A stretch of 64,000 nt of DNA from Alphaproteobacteria bacterium. Its GTDB lineage: Bacteria; Pseudomonadota; Alphaproteobacteria; CAAHEQ01; UBA3637. The DNA is taken from NCBI GenBank assembly GCA_017960645.1, contig JAGCYU010000022.1, forward strand, positions 1-64,000. The letters run 5' to 3'. Positions 16,937 to 27,732 of the stretch are shown one piece after another (the first letter of the stretch is position 1; every line of letters starts with the position of its first letter). A program made the translations under genes and the position numbers. The notes beneath the pieces were generated by a model. The model did not search any database. It worked only from the letters and a program-made list of their open reading frames with translations, and was not told the DNA's origin.

Positions 16937-16961
16937 CCCTTGGCTATTTGGCATAACAAAT

Positions 16962-16990
16962 CCCCCGCTTGAAAACGGGGGTTATTTTTT
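16962..16990 (+). terminator. Intrinsic terminator
   Basis: CCCCCG (16962-16967), loop CTTGAAAA, CGGGGG (16976-16981), then TTATTTTTT. It ends the three-gene operon and may also stop accBC transcription from the other side. Confidence 0.85.
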
Positions 16991-16998
16991 AATCTTTA

Positions 16999-18345
16999 TT
17001 AACCTGCACGATTCTTTAAAAAATCCGCCAACCAATGAATATCATAGGCACCATCAATAAAGTCCGCGTTTTGAATAATTTCTTGATGCAAAGGGATTGT
17101 GGTAGAAATTCCTTCTATCACAAACTCACCTAAGGCACGTTTCAGCCGCATTAAGGCACCATTTCTGGTCCGTCCGGATACAATCAATTTTGCCACCAAA
17201 CTATCATAATTAGGCGGCACATCACATCCTGCATACATACCGGAATCCACACGCACAGCCAATCCACCTGGCACATGCCACTGCCCTATTTTACCGGGGC
17301 AAGGAACGAATGTATTCGGATCTTCTGCATTGATACGACATTCAATAGCAACACCATGGAATTGAATGTCTTCTTGTTTGATATCCAAAGTCTGACCGGC
17401 CGACAAACGAATTTGTTCTCGCACAATATCCAAACTTGTCACAGCTTCGGTAATTGGATGTTCCACCTGTAAACGCGTATTCATTTCCATAAAGTAAAAC
17501 TGGCCATTTTCATACAAAAACTCAACTGTTCCGACATTGGAATAGCCAATTTTTTTGATGGCCGCCACAACCATTTCCCCCAGTTTTTTGCGTTGCTCAG
17601 GATTCAAAGCCGGCGAAGGTGTTTCTTCTAAAATCTTTTGATGATTCCGTTGCAAGGAACAATCACGCTCGCCCAAATGAATGACATGACCAAAGTTATC
17701 CGCTAAAATCTGCACTTCTATATGACGCGGATGGCTTAAATACTTTTCCATATATACGCCATCATTTTCAAAAGAAGAGCGTGCTTCGTTTTGTGCTAAA
17801 GTAAAGGCCATTTCCATTTCATCGGCCGAATTCACAACACGCATTCCTTTTCCGCCACCACCGGCAGACGCTTTGATAATCACAGGATATCCCAACACTT
17901 CGCCCCATTGAATAGCATCCAACACGTTTTTGATTTCTCCATCAGAACCTGGAATCAATGGCAATCCTGCTTCTTTAGCCAACTGACGCGCCGCAACCTT
18001 ATCCCCCATTTTGCGGATCATTTCGGGTCTTGGCCCAATCCAAACCATGTTATGCGCTTCCACCATCTCAGCAAAATCTGCATTTTCCGACAAAAAACCA
18101 TAACCCGGGTGAATAGCATCCGCCCCTGTCATCAAGGCGGCGGAAATAATATTTGCTTTATTTAAATAAGATTCTTTGGCGCCCGCCGGCCCGATACACA
18201 CAGCCTCGTCCGCCAACTTCACGTGCATAGCATTAGCATCTGCTACAGAGTGAACAGCAACAGTCTTAATTCCCATCTCATGACAAGCCCGATGGATTCG
18301 TAAAGCAACTTCTCCGCGATTAGCAATTAAAACTTTTTCAAACAT
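16999..18345 (-). CDS. accC: Biotin carboxylase AccC
   Basis: 448 residues from the ATG at 18345 (MFEKVLIANRGEVALRI), which starts 1 nt after the accB stop. ATP-grasp biotin carboxylase: the N-terminal biotin-carboxylase domain has GYGFLSENADFA (about 82-93), the Gly-rich ATP loop is KASAGGGGKGMR (about 159-170) and the active-site segment is EMNTRLQVEHPITE (about 287-300). It carboxylates the biotin of AccB in the first step of fatty-acid synthesis. The partner carboxyltransferase subunit accD lies about 10 kb away; accA is not in the window. Confidence 0.95.
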   Translation of the reverse strand: MFEKVLIANRGEVALRIHRACHEMGIKTVAVHSVADANAMHVKLADEAVCIGPAGAKESYLNKANIISAALMTGADAIHPGYGFLSENADFAEMVEAHNMVWIGPRPEMIRKMGDKVAARQLAKEAGLPLIPGSDGEIKNVLDAIQWGEVLGYPVIIKASAGGGGKGMRVVNSADEMEMAFTLAQNEARSSFENDGVYMEKYLSHPRHIEVQILADNFGHVIHLGERDCSLQRNHQKILEETPSPALNPEQRKKLGEMVVAAIKKIGYSNVGTVEFLYENGQFYFMEMNTRLQVEHPITEAVTSLDIVREQIRLSAGQTLDIKQEDIQFHGVAIECRINAEDPNTFVPCPGKIGQWHVPGGLAVRVDSGMYAGCDVPPNYDSLVAKLIVSGRTRNGALMRLKRALGEFVIEGISTTIPLHQEIIQNADFIDGAYDIHWLADFLKNRAG

Positions 18346-18346
18346 T

Positions 18347-18775
18347 TTATTCCATTTCAAACAATGGTTGGTTGTATTCTACAGGCGCCCCGGATTCAAC
18401 TAATACTTTTTTAATTGTACCGGCTTGTTGAGCTACAACAGGATTAAACGTTTTCATGGCTTCTACCATACATAAAGTCTGTCCTTGTTTAACGCTGTCT
18501 CCTTCTTTAACAAAAGTCGGAGCATTAGGGCTGGGTGACAAATACACAACACCAACAATCGGTGATAAAACTTGATTTTTGGGCTTTTCCACTACTTCTT
18601 CTTTTGCTGTATTAGAAATGACAACAGGCGTCTGTGCGGGGGCTGGGGCAACCTCAGTTGCCGGGCCAACCACATGCAATCTTATACCGTCTTTTTCGTA
18701 ATCAATCTCTGCCAAACCTGTTTCTTTTAACAGCTCTGACAACTCTTTAATTGTATCTTTTATGGTGTTATCCAT
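18347..18775 (-). CDS. accB: Biotin carboxyl carrier protein AccB
   Basis: 142 residues, with AAAGGA before the ATG. A helical N-terminus is followed by a Pro/Ala linker (EVAPAPAQTPVV) and the C-terminal biotinyl domain with the canonical VEAMKTFN motif; the Lys is the biotin attachment site (about residue 108). It is the carrier for acetyl-CoA carboxylase. First gene of the accBC pair, 1-nt gap to accC, so expression is coupled. Confidence 0.95.
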   Translation of the reverse strand: MDNTIKDTIKELSELLKETGLAEIDYEKDGIRLHVVGPATEVAPAPAQTPVVISNTAKEEVVEKPKNQVLSPIVGVVYLSPSPNAPTFVKEGDSVKQGQTLCMVEAMKTFNPVVAQQAGTIKKVLVESGAPVEYNQPLFEME

Positions 18776-18904
18776 TTCAATCCTTTTGTTGAATATGGGA
18801 ATATTTTACACCCGTTTTTGGATTCTGGCTATACAACTTTTATGACAAATTATTACAATTTTTTTTACTAGCTTTTTTTCAAAACTTTTGTTATGATGAG
18901 GTCC

Positions 18905-21043
18905 ATGTTCAATCGTTCATACAAAAAATTATTACAAAGCCTTTTGGAATCGGATGATTCTGCCATTCAAGTGCGATCATTCAATAATCGTGTGATCATA
19001 GATAATGCTCAAGGAAACAGCTTGTTTGGCACAGGCGAAAATCCCTTTTTATTTTTAAAAGAAGCAACGCCCAAGGGGATGCTTGAGCAATTATCCTCAG
19101 CGTATATACAACATACGCCCTATCAAATGCGCTTTTATAAAAAAGACAATATCGTTGACATTTCTTTGACGCCAATAACAAAAGCTATGTTGATACAAGC
19201 TGCCGTCACACCAAAGCAAGCAGACGCAAAAGTCACCGAAAACATCCAGCTGACTATATTAAGCGAGGCTTTGCATGCACTTAAAACCCCTGTTTATATG
19301 ACAGATATGCAAGGTGAAATCTTGTATGTGAATCCGGCCTTTTGTGAACAAATTGATTATAAATTTCAAGATTTATTGGGGCAATTTATTGGCAAGGTTT
19401 TGCCTTTAGAAGAAGTACAATTTTTACCTTTTTATGAAACAGACATTCAATTATCAACCCCCATGGGATCTCAATCATTTTATGTATCACAATATCAAAT
19501 TAAAGCGCAAGAAAAAACGATTTATTGCGGCAACTTGGTTCCCACTCAAATCCCTGCACTGAATTTAAACACACCCATTGATTCGATTCCTTTTGCACAA
19601 ATCACAATAACCGTAAATGATTTAAGTATTGTGCATAAAAACACATTCTTTACTGAATTGTTCCCAGCATCCACAAAAAGCTTAACGGACATTTTAACAG
19701 AACAATCCTGCACCGACATCATTAACAAACTAACAAAATCTCACCGCAATCTGGATTCGTCAAAACCCGTTGAAGTCAATACTTTGGATAACCGAACCTT
19801 TTTCTTGTATCCGATATGGCATACAACGGGTCATGATGAAGCCACCTTATTTTTCATTGAAATCACCACCAACAAAGCGCTGGAAACACAAACCCTACAA
19901 TCTCATAAGATGCAAGCTATCGGACAACTAGCTGGGGGTATTGCCCATGATTTTAATAACCTGTTAACTGCGATTATTGGCTTTACAGATCTGCTGTTAC
20001 AAAAACATCCTGTTGGTGACGATTCTTTTGGTGATTTAATGCAAATCAAAGGGAATGCGACACGTGCTGGGGGCTTGGTTGGACAACTCCTTACTTTTTC
20101 ACGCAAAACCCCTGTGCAAAATCGTTATATTTCTGTCCATGATGCCTTTGTAGATTTAAGTGCGTTATTGGAACGGGCTTTGGCACCACATTGTACCCTT
20201 AAAATGGATTTTGCACGCCACTTAGGATGCATTCAAATGGATGCCAACCAATTAACACAAATTTTTTTAAATTTAGCGGTAAATGCTAAAGATGCTATGA
20301 AGCAAGGGGGGCTTTTTACTGTCACATTAACAAAAGAAAAAGTTAAAAAAGCAAAACCATGTGGATTGGATACCTTACCCGCTGGCGATTATATTAAAAT
20401 TACGGCAACAGATACAGGATCTGGCATTGATGCAAATGTATTACCTCATATTTTTGAACCTTTTTTTACAACCAAAAAGAAATCGGCTGAATCTGGAACA
20501 GGACTTGGCTTATCTACCGTTTATGGCATTATTCACAGTGTTGGCGGATATATTAAAGCCGATAGTGTCCCAAACGTAGGCACAACTTTCACGATTTACC
20601 TACCGCGCTTTGATGAAGTCACAACCGAAACAATTTCCGCCCCACAAGAAATTCAAAATGTGTTTTTACCACCAGCTACTAACCCGATTTTATTGGTTGA
20701 TGATGAAGATGGCATCCGCACAATCACAGCCCGAGCCTTAAAAACAAAAGGGTTTGAGGTCATGGAATGTGCCAATGCAGAACAAGCCATTACTCACTTA
20801 AAAAAGCATCCTCAAATTCAATTATTATTAACAGATATGGTCATGCCCGGCATGGATGGAGAAACCTTAATTCATAAAATAAAAGAACTACAACCACATT
20901 TGCCTTGTTTGCTTATGTCCGGCTACTCAGACGCTTTTGAAAAACATACCTCGGACGCTGTTAAGGATTTTGATTTTATTTCCAAACCGTTCACATTGGC
21001 CGACCTGCTTAATAAAGTAAAAGAAATTTTGGAAAGAAAATAA
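18905..21043 (+). CDS. cckA: Hybrid sensor histidine kinase CckA
   Basis: About 712 residues. Two PAS-like regions come first (about 70-150 and 120-230). Next is a HisKA domain with the CckA-type H box (LAGGIAHDFNNLLTAIIGFT, His at about 343). Then a HATPase domain with NLAVNAKDA (N box), DTGSGID and GTGLGLSTVYG, and a C-terminal receiver domain (LVDDEDG; phospho-Asp in LLTDMVMPGMDG, about 645). In alphaproteobacteria CckA feeds phosphate through ChpT to CtrA to control the cell cycle; neither partner is in the window. There are no clear N-terminal transmembrane helices, unlike many CckA proteins. ATGs at 18893 and 18896 are also possible starts. 18905 is preferred because a TATGAT lies 7 nt upstream. 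Confidence 0.85.
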   Translation: MFNRSYKKLLQSLLESDDSAIQVRSFNNRVIIDNAQGNSLFGTGENPFLFLKEATPKGMLEQLSSAYIQHTPYQMRFYKKDNIVDISLTPITKAMLIQAAVTPKQADAKVTENIQLTILSEALHALKTPVYMTDMQGEILYVNPAFCEQIDYKFQDLLGQFIGKVLPLEEVQFLPFYETDIQLSTPMGSQSFYVSQYQIKAQEKTIYCGNLVPTQIPALNLNTPIDSIPFAQITITVNDLSIVHKNTFFTELFPASTKSLTDILTEQSCTDIINKLTKSHRNLDSSKPVEVNTLDNRTFFLYPIWHTTGHDEATLFFIEITTNKALETQTLQSHKMQAIGQLAGGIAHDFNNLLTAIIGFTDLLLQKHPVGDDSFGDLMQIKGNATRAGGLVGQLLTFSRKTPVQNRYISVHDAFVDLSALLERALAPHCTLKMDFARHLGCIQMDANQLTQIFLNLAVNAKDAMKQGGLFTVTLTKEKVKKAKPCGLDTLPAGDYIKITATDTGSGIDANVLPHIFEPFFTTKKKSAESGTGLGLSTVYGIIHSVGGYIKADSVPNVGTTFTIYLPRFDEVTTETISAPQEIQNVFLPPATNPILLVDDEDGIRTITARALKTKGFEVMECANAEQAITHLKKHPQIQLLLTDMVMPGMDGETLIHKIKELQPHLPCLLMSGYSDAFEKHTSDAVKDFDFISKPFTLADLLNKVKEILERK

Positions 21044-21053
21044 TGCTTTTTAC

Positions 21054-21082
21054 TTGACCCCTACCTTAAAAAGTGCTAGTCT
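21054..21082 (+). promoter_or_regulatory. Promoter of the N-ATPase operon
   Basis: TTGACC (21054-21059), 17-nt spacer ending in GC, TAGTCT (21077-21082). AAGGGGG is the ribosome-binding site of the first gene. Confidence 0.7.
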
Positions 21083-21103
21083 GTTCCTGATGGGATGAAT
21101 TAA

Positions 21104-22498
<1,395 letters not shown>

Positions 22499-22903
22499 GT
22501 GGAATTAAAAGTTGTGACACCCACCGAAATTATTTTATCTTGTCCTGTTCAAAAAATCACAATTGAAGGAATTGATGGTTTTCGTTGCTTTTTACCAAAA
22601 CACATAGATTTTATCACCGCTTTAAAACCTGGTATTATGACGTATTTGACTCAAGACAACAAATTAAAATACGTCGCCTGTAACCAAGGATTATTTGTCA
22701 AATGTGGCAATCAAGTTTCCGTTTCCACTCCTTGGGCTGTCATCAGCGATAATTTAGAGCATTTAAAACAACATATTAAACAAGCCTTTCAAGAAATGGA
22801 ACAGGAACGTAAAGAAGTTGGCGTTTCTATGGCTCGGTTGGAAATTGGTTTAACCAAAGGTTTAATGCAATTGCGGCGGGAGGAATCTCATGTCATCCTT
22901 TGA
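22499..22903 (+). CDS. atpC: N-ATPase F1 subunit epsilon
   Basis: 134 residues from a GTG that touches the atpD stop; AAGGGGG within atpD is the ribosome-binding site. The N-terminal beta-sandwich begins MELKVVTPTEIILSCPVQKI, typical of epsilon, followed by a helical C-terminus. It belongs to the central rotor stalk. The start of atpQ (22890) lies inside its end, so translation is coupled. Confidence 0.85.
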   Translation: MELKVVTPTEIILSCPVQKITIEGIDGFRCFLPKHIDFITALKPGIMTYLTQDNKLKYVACNQGLFVKCGNQVSVSTPWAVISDNLEHLKQHIKQAFQEMEQERKEVGVSMARLEIGLTKGLMQLRREESHVIL

Positions 22904-23204
22904 AAAACAAATGGAAAAAACGGCAAAAACTTTGGAGCGCAAGGCGGATAATTTGAAACAGTCCAAAAACAATTCTTATGTATATCGTGCGGCCTTATTG
23001 ACAGTTTACGGGTGGCAAATGTCAATCCCTGTTGTCGTAGGAATTGCTTTAGGATTATTTTTAGATAAAACCTTCCCTCTGCAACATTTCTCCTGGACAC
23101 TGAATATGATTCTTTTTGGATTCGGTGCAGGTTTGTATAACGCCAATACTTGGCTGAAAAAAACAGCTACTTTACCACCTAAAAGGAAGGAAGGTAAAAA
23201 ATGA
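22890..23204 (+). CDS. atpQ: N-ATPase accessory membrane subunit AtpQ
   Basis: 104 residues. A basic, soluble N-terminus is followed by two transmembrane helices (about 42-62 and 67-88), with GWQMSIPVVVGIALGLFLDK resembling AtpI/AtpZ-type proteins. AtpQ is found only in N-ATPase operons and is thought to assist assembly or ion supply. It overlaps atpC by 14 nt and atpR by 4 nt. Confidence 0.8.
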   Translation: MSSFEKQMEKTAKTLERKADNLKQSKNNSYVYRAALLTVYGWQMSIPVVVGIALGLFLDKTFPLQHFSWTLNMILFGFGAGLYNANTWLKKTATLPPKRKEGKK

Positions 23205-23488
23205 CAACACTTTCTATGGCAACGTTAATTGTTTGTATTATCACGGGCATTTTAATCGGGATTGCCTATGAATATTTACTGTGGTTATCTATTAAAACAC
23301 TACCAAAAATCAAACACAAAGGACTGTGGCTACTGTTTACAACTGCGGCACGATTATTTTTGCTTTTATTTACCGCCGTTGTTATGGCAAAAGAAAATGT
23401 CGCCCGGTTTTTGTGGATTATTTTTGCCTTTTTAGTAACACGATGGATTGTTATTAACATTGCCAAAAACATCAAGAGGAAAGCATGA
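23201..23488 (+). CDS. atpR: N-ATPase accessory membrane subunit AtpR
   Basis: 95 residues with about three hydrophobic helices, the small hydrophobic AtpR of N-ATPase operons. Arginines near membrane borders (TTAARLFLLLF and VTRWIVINIAKNI) fit the family, in which intramembrane Arg residues were proposed to contact the c-ring carboxylates. The function is not proven. It overlaps atpQ and atpB by 4 nt each. Confidence 0.8.
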   Translation: MTTLSMATLIVCIITGILIGIAYEYLLWLSIKTLPKIKHKGLWLLFTTAARLFLLLFTAVVMAKENVARFLWIIFAFLVTRWIVINIAKNIKRKA

Positions 23489-24183
23489 TTGAAGATTTAG
23501 ACCATATTATTATGTTTCACTTGGGACCGCTAGGCATCAACGCCACGTTGTTTTTTTCATGGGTTGTGATGGCGATTCTTGTTGTGGGTTCTTGGCTGAT
23601 TACACGCAATTTAAAAACAACAGTTCAAGTAAGCCGCTTTCAAACTTTACTGGAAATGGTTGTCACAACCATCCGAGGTCAAATTCACGCTGTCAGTGGC
23701 GACAATCCAATGAAATATCTTCCTATGATGGGCACTTTTTTCCTATTCATAGCGATGTCTAATCTATTGACTATTATTCCGTGGTTCAAAGCACCCACAG
23801 CCAGCTTATCCACGACAGCGGCATTTGCCTTATGTGTCTTTTGTGCTATGCCCTATTATGGTATTAAAAATGCGGGAATCAAAGGTTACTTAAAAAAATT
23901 CATTGATCCTACACCATTTATGCTACCTTTAAACATCTTATCCGATTTTTCGTCTGCATTTTCTTTGGCATTTCGTTTATATGGAAATATGCTCAGCGGA
24001 GCCGTCATCATTACTGTTTTAATGATGCTTGCCCCATTTTTGATCCCCCTGCCCTTGCAAATTTTAGGGTTAGTCACAGGAACAATTCAAGCTTATATTT
24101 TTGCGCTTCTGGCAATCGTATATGTATCGGCGGTTGCTCCAAACGAAGCCTATGTACAATCCGATACAAAGAAAGGAGTTTAA
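23485..24183 (+). CDS. atpB: N-ATPase Fo subunit a
   Basis: 232 residues with five to six transmembrane helices. The essential stator arginine lies in SLAFRLYGNMLSGAVI (about residues 158-173), the conserved helix that faces the c-ring. It forms the ion half-channels. It starts in an ATGA-type overlap with atpR and ends 1 nt before the atpE start. Confidence 0.9.
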   Translation: MIEDLDHIIMFHLGPLGINATLFFSWVVMAILVVGSWLITRNLKTTVQVSRFQTLLEMVVTTIRGQIHAVSGDNPMKYLPMMGTFFLFIAMSNLLTIIPWFKAPTASLSTTAAFALCVFCAMPYYGIKNAGIKGYLKKFIDPTPFMLPLNILSDFSSAFSLAFRLYGNMLSGAVIITVLMMLAPFLIPLPLQILGLVTGTIQAYIFALLAIVYVSAVAPNEAYVQSDTKKGV

Positions 24184-24184
24184 T

Positions 24185-24469
24185 ATGGATCCTGTAACTT
24201 TAATTGGAGCAATGAGTGTGTTAGCGGCAGGTTTATGCATCGCTATTGGTGGTATTGGCCCTGCTTTGGGTGAAGGAAATGCAGCCGCAAATGCTTTGCG
24301 TGCTATTGCACAACAACCAGATGAAGCCCCAAACATTACACGAACTTTGTTTGTTGCTATGGCTATGATTGAATCAACAGCTATTTATGCATTTGTTGTT
24401 ACAGTACTTATTTTGTACTTCAATCCTTTTTGGGACAAAGCCCTTGAAATAGCAAAATTAGCAAATTAA
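24185..24469 (+). CDS. atpE: N-ATPase Fo subunit c (rotor ring)
   Basis: 94 residues from the ATG at 24185 (GAAAGGAG upstream; longer forms run into atpB). It is a two-helix hairpin. Helix 1 contains GPALGEGNAAANAL with a Glu, and helix 2 contains AMIESTAIYAFVV with the essential Glu followed by Ser-Thr and a Tyr. The E-S-T-x-x-Y pattern is shared with Na+-binding rings, while the second carboxylate in helix 1 (in place of the Gln of Ilyobacter-type Na+ rings) is typical of N-ATPases. Which ion is moved cannot be settled from sequence. Confidence 0.9.
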   Translation: MDPVTLIGAMSVLAAGLCIAIGGIGPALGEGNAAANALRAIAQQPDEAPNITRTLFVAMAMIESTAIYAFVVTVLILYFNPFWDKALEIAKLAN

Positions 24470-24479
24470 GAGGTTTATA

Positions 24480-25262
24480 ATGGGGATAGATTGGGTTACC
24501 TTTGGTGCACAAATTGTCAACCTGTTTGTATTGATTTGGTTGCTTAAACGTTTCTTGTACCATCCAATATTGGAAGTTATTGATAAACGTCAAGCTGAAA
24601 TCAATGCACAGGTAAAATCTGCTCAAGATGCAAAAAACCAAGTTGACCAAGAAAAGGCCGAATGGGAAAAGGAAAAAGCCCACTTTGATGACATGCGTCA
24701 AAAACGCCTGAATGATTTAGCCTTAGAAGAGCAAAACTTACATAAACAATTGAACGTTGATATTCATAAACAGGAACAAGAAAAACGTTCTCAACTGCAA
24801 CAAAATTTAGATACAGAAGTGAAGGCTATTCAAGATGAAATGCGTTCTATTATTGCACATCAATTCGTTGCCTTTTCTCAAAAACTTTTGCAAGAATTAA
24901 CCCAAGGCACACCCTTTGATACTGTCATTCAAACGATTACAAACAAGATAAATAAGCTAGATAAAAAACAAAAATTAGAATTAGAAAAAAATCTATTAAA
25001 ACAAAATGTTATCAATATAACTTCATCTAATCAATTAAGTAAAAAACAACAGCAAGAATTGCTTAAAACTTTCAAAAAAGTTTGTCCAATTAACGCCAAA
25101 ACGAAAGTAATGTGGAAAGTAGATTCTGATTTAATACTGGGATTAGAAATTTACGTTGGTAATAGCTTAATAGAGTGGAACCTAAAAAATTATTTAGATG
25201 AACTAAACTACAATATTCGTTCTGCAACGACTGCTTTGATTTTATCAGAAAAGGATGAATAA
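24480..25262 (+). CDS. atpF: N-ATPase subunit b with delta-like C-terminus
   Basis: 260 residues, much longer than a normal b subunit of about 160. One N-terminal membrane helix (about 8-28), then a long charged coiled coil (about 35-130), then a C-terminal part (about 150-260) resembling the delta/OSCP region, including LILGLEIYVGNSLIEWNLKN. The operon has no separate delta gene (atpH), so this protein probably supplies the whole peripheral stalk. Its end overlaps the atpA ribosome-binding region. Confidence 0.85.
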   Translation: MGIDWVTFGAQIVNLFVLIWLLKRFLYHPILEVIDKRQAEINAQVKSAQDAKNQVDQEKAEWEKEKAHFDDMRQKRLNDLALEEQNLHKQLNVDIHKQEQEKRSQLQQNLDTEVKAIQDEMRSIIAHQFVAFSQKLLQELTQGTPFDTVIQTITNKINKLDKKQKLELEKNLLKQNVINITSSNQLSKKQQQELLKTFKKVCPINAKTKVMWKVDSDLILGLEIYVGNSLIEWNLKNYLDELNYNIRSATTALILSEKDE

Positions 25263-25263
25263 C

Positions 25264-26787
25264 ATGCTGAAAAAAACAACTGTTAATGCAAAAAAAATTT
25301 TAAATAAAGCGATCAAAAAAACGCAGCCTAAAATGCGCGTCAGCGAGCTTAATACAATTTTGTCTTTAGCAACAGGAACTGCAGAGATTTCCGGTCTTAG
25401 CAAAGCTAAAATCAATGAATTATTGACCTTTAAAAACGGGGTCATTGGCATGATCCATTCACTCAAACCAAACTCAGCTGGGGTAATTTTTTTAAGCAAT
25501 GCTGATTCATTAAAAGCTGGCGATAGAGCTGTCCGCACAGAGCGTGTATTGGACGTGCCTGTAGGCTCTGCACTACTTGGCCGAGTTATCAATCCGTTGG
25601 GCCTGCCATTGGATAAAAAAGGCATGATCAGGACAACAGAACGCTTGCCGGTAGAACGTGAATCCCCTGCAATTATGGAACGAGCTACTGTGGATACTCC
25701 ACTTCAAACTGGGATCAAAGCCATTGATGCTTTTATTCCCATCGGGCGTGGCCAACGTGAATTAATTTTAGGGGATAGACAAACTGGAAAAACAGCAATT
25801 GCAGTAGATACCATTTTAAACCAAAAAGATTCAGGGGTAATTTCTATTTATTGTGCAATTGGACAACGAAGCTCTGATACAGCGCGCGTTATTGCCACAT
25901 TACAAGATAATGGGGTTATGAATCAGTGTGTGGTTGTTGTGGCCAGCGGTGAAGATGAAGCAGGACTACAATACATCGCCCCTTATGCAGCCACTTCAAT
26001 TGGCGAATACTTTATGTCCAAAGGAAAAGATGTGTTAATTGTGTATGATGATTTAACCTCCCATGCCCGTGCTTATCGCCAATTGTCGTTGCTATTGCGC
26101 ACACCTCCTGGACGGGAAGCATTCCCTGGGGATATTTTTTACATTCACTCGCGGTTATTGGAAAGATCAACACATTTACGCAAAAAAGATGGCGGCGGGT
26201 CTATGACCGCTTTACCTATTGTAGCCACAGAAGCAGGCAACATTTCAGCCTATATTCCTACAAATATTATTTCCATTACGGATGGACAGATTTATCTATC
26301 CGCTAACTTGTTCCAAAAAGGTTTAATGCCAGCGATTGATACAGGTCCCTCTGTGTCACGTGTCGGTGGAGAAGCTCAACTGCCTGCCTATCGCCAACTT
26401 GTTGGTCCTTTAAAACTCTTTTATTCACAGTTTGAAGAATTGGAATCCTTTTCAAAATTCGGCGTTCAATTAGATGAAGAAACCCAAAAGAAACTAGCAC
26501 GAGGTCGCGCCATACGTTTTGTTTTGCAACAATTGCAATATCATTTAATGGACGTAGCTAGTCAAATTGCTGTTTTCCTTTCAGTGAATGCAGGATTATT
26601 GGATAATGTGCCTCAAGATAAAATCCAGCCAGCACAATCCGTAATCAGCAAAACCATGCATACCAAATTTAAAAACATAGTCGATGCTATTATGCATAAA
26701 GAAAAGTTGGATTCTTTAGCACAAAACAAGCTGATTAAAGCCTTTCAACAATCGTTACTAGATGAAGGAATTACCCCGAGAAAATGA
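25264..26787 (+). CDS. atpA: N-ATPase F1 subunit alpha
   Basis: About 507 residues from the ATG at 25264 (AAAAGGA 8 nt upstream; an ATG at 25255 is the alternative). The P-loop is GDRQTGKTAIAVD (about 170). ALPIVATEAGNISAYIPTN and PSVSRVGGEAQ are conserved alpha motifs. It is the non-catalytic nucleotide-binding subunit. It overlaps atpG by 4 nt. Confidence 0.95.
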   Translation: MLKKTTVNAKKILNKAIKKTQPKMRVSELNTILSLATGTAEISGLSKAKINELLTFKNGVIGMIHSLKPNSAGVIFLSNADSLKAGDRAVRTERVLDVPVGSALLGRVINPLGLPLDKKGMIRTTERLPVERESPAIMERATVDTPLQTGIKAIDAFIPIGRGQRELILGDRQTGKTAIAVDTILNQKDSGVISIYCAIGQRSSDTARVIATLQDNGVMNQCVVVVASGEDEAGLQYIAPYAATSIGEYFMSKGKDVLIVYDDLTSHARAYRQLSLLLRTPPGREAFPGDIFYIHSRLLERSTHLRKKDGGGSMTALPIVATEAGNISAYIPTNIISITDGQIYLSANLFQKGLMPAIDTGPSVSRVGGEAQLPAYRQLVGPLKLFYSQFEELESFSKFGVQLDEETQKKLARGRAIRFVLQQLQYHLMDVASQIAVFLSVNAGLLDNVPQDKIQPAQSVISKTMHTKFKNIVDAIMHKEKLDSLAQNKLIKAFQQSLLDEGITPRK

Positions 26788-27701
26788 GCCTTGAAATCTT
26801 AAAAAAACGGATTCAAACGACAACTGACCTGAAAGAAATTGTCAGCACAATGAAATCTCTTTCCTCTGCCAGCGTTGGTCAGTATGAAAAGGCTCTTGTG
26901 TCCCTTTATCAATATGGGCAAACTGTCAAAGCAGGTTTTAATGGTTTAACCCGAGCAGATTTTTTTACATATCAGCCCATGAAAATACGGAACAATCCAA
27001 ACGTATTGGCCGTTGTTATAGGTTCAGACAATGGCCTTGTCGGTCGCTTTAATCGAGATTTAATGTCCTTTACAGAACAGACATTAAACGAATTGCATCC
27101 AAATGGAGAAAAACATATTCTTGCTATTGGAAAACGTATTGGATTGTTGGCACCACTTTATCATTTGCACTCGGAAGGCATGTATCCCCTATCCAATTCT
27201 GTAAAAGAAATTTCCATTATTTCTGGCATAATCTTAACAAAAATACATGAGCTTATTGCAAAAAAACATATTGACGTTGTTTATTTATTTTTTAATCAAA
27301 AACAAGGAAACACTGCCTTTATCTCCGATTATTTGCAAGTTATTCCTTTGCCCTCGGAACAATTTGGCAATGTCAAAAAAGAAAAATGGCAAGGCCGTAT
27401 GGCGCCTTTAATTACGGCTAGTAAAGACGAACTGTTTCAGGCTCTTGTACGGGAATATTTGGTTGTTGTGTTAGCCCATGCTTTGACTGCCAGCCTGGCC
27501 AGCGAACACTATACACGAATGTTACATATGCAAGAAGCCGAACGCAATATAGATGATTCTTTATCGGCTTTTAATCTGGAATATCAACAACTGCGTCAAA
27601 ATCAAATCACAGACGAATTGATTGATATTGTATCTGGTTCAGAACAGATAAACAAACAAAAAAATCAATCAACACTTGACTTTTTACAAAAAACAGGGTA
27701 A
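26784..27701 (+). CDS. atpG: N-ATPase F1 subunit gamma
   Basis: 305 residues. The N-terminal coiled coil starts MSLEILKKRIQTTTDLKEIV with TMKSLSSAS, a divergent form of the canonical gamma motif, and the C-terminal helix has ERNIDDSLSAFNLEYQQLRQ. It is the central rotor shaft. It is the last gene of the atpDCQRBEFAG operon. No terminator is seen before ihfB 31 nt later, so read-through is possible. Confidence 0.9.
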   Translation: MSLEILKKRIQTTTDLKEIVSTMKSLSSASVGQYEKALVSLYQYGQTVKAGFNGLTRADFFTYQPMKIRNNPNVLAVVIGSDNGLVGRFNRDLMSFTEQTLNELHPNGEKHILAIGKRIGLLAPLYHLHSEGMYPLSNSVKEISIISGIILTKIHELIAKKHIDVVYLFFNQKQGNTAFISDYLQVIPLPSEQFGNVKKEKWQGRMAPLITASKDELFQALVREYLVVVLAHALTASLASEHYTRMLHMQEAERNIDDSLSAFNLEYQQLRQNQITDELIDIVSGSEQINKQKNQSTLDFLQKTG

Positions 27702-27732
27702 AAATTGATAAATAAAAAAGAAAGGAAAAAAC

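Noticed and set aside
24185-24469. Firm assignment of Na+ as the coupling ion of the ATPase
   Set aside because: The E-S-T-x-x-Y motif is compatible with Na+, but the helix-1 Glu and reports of proton-specific two-carboxylate rings leave the ion open.
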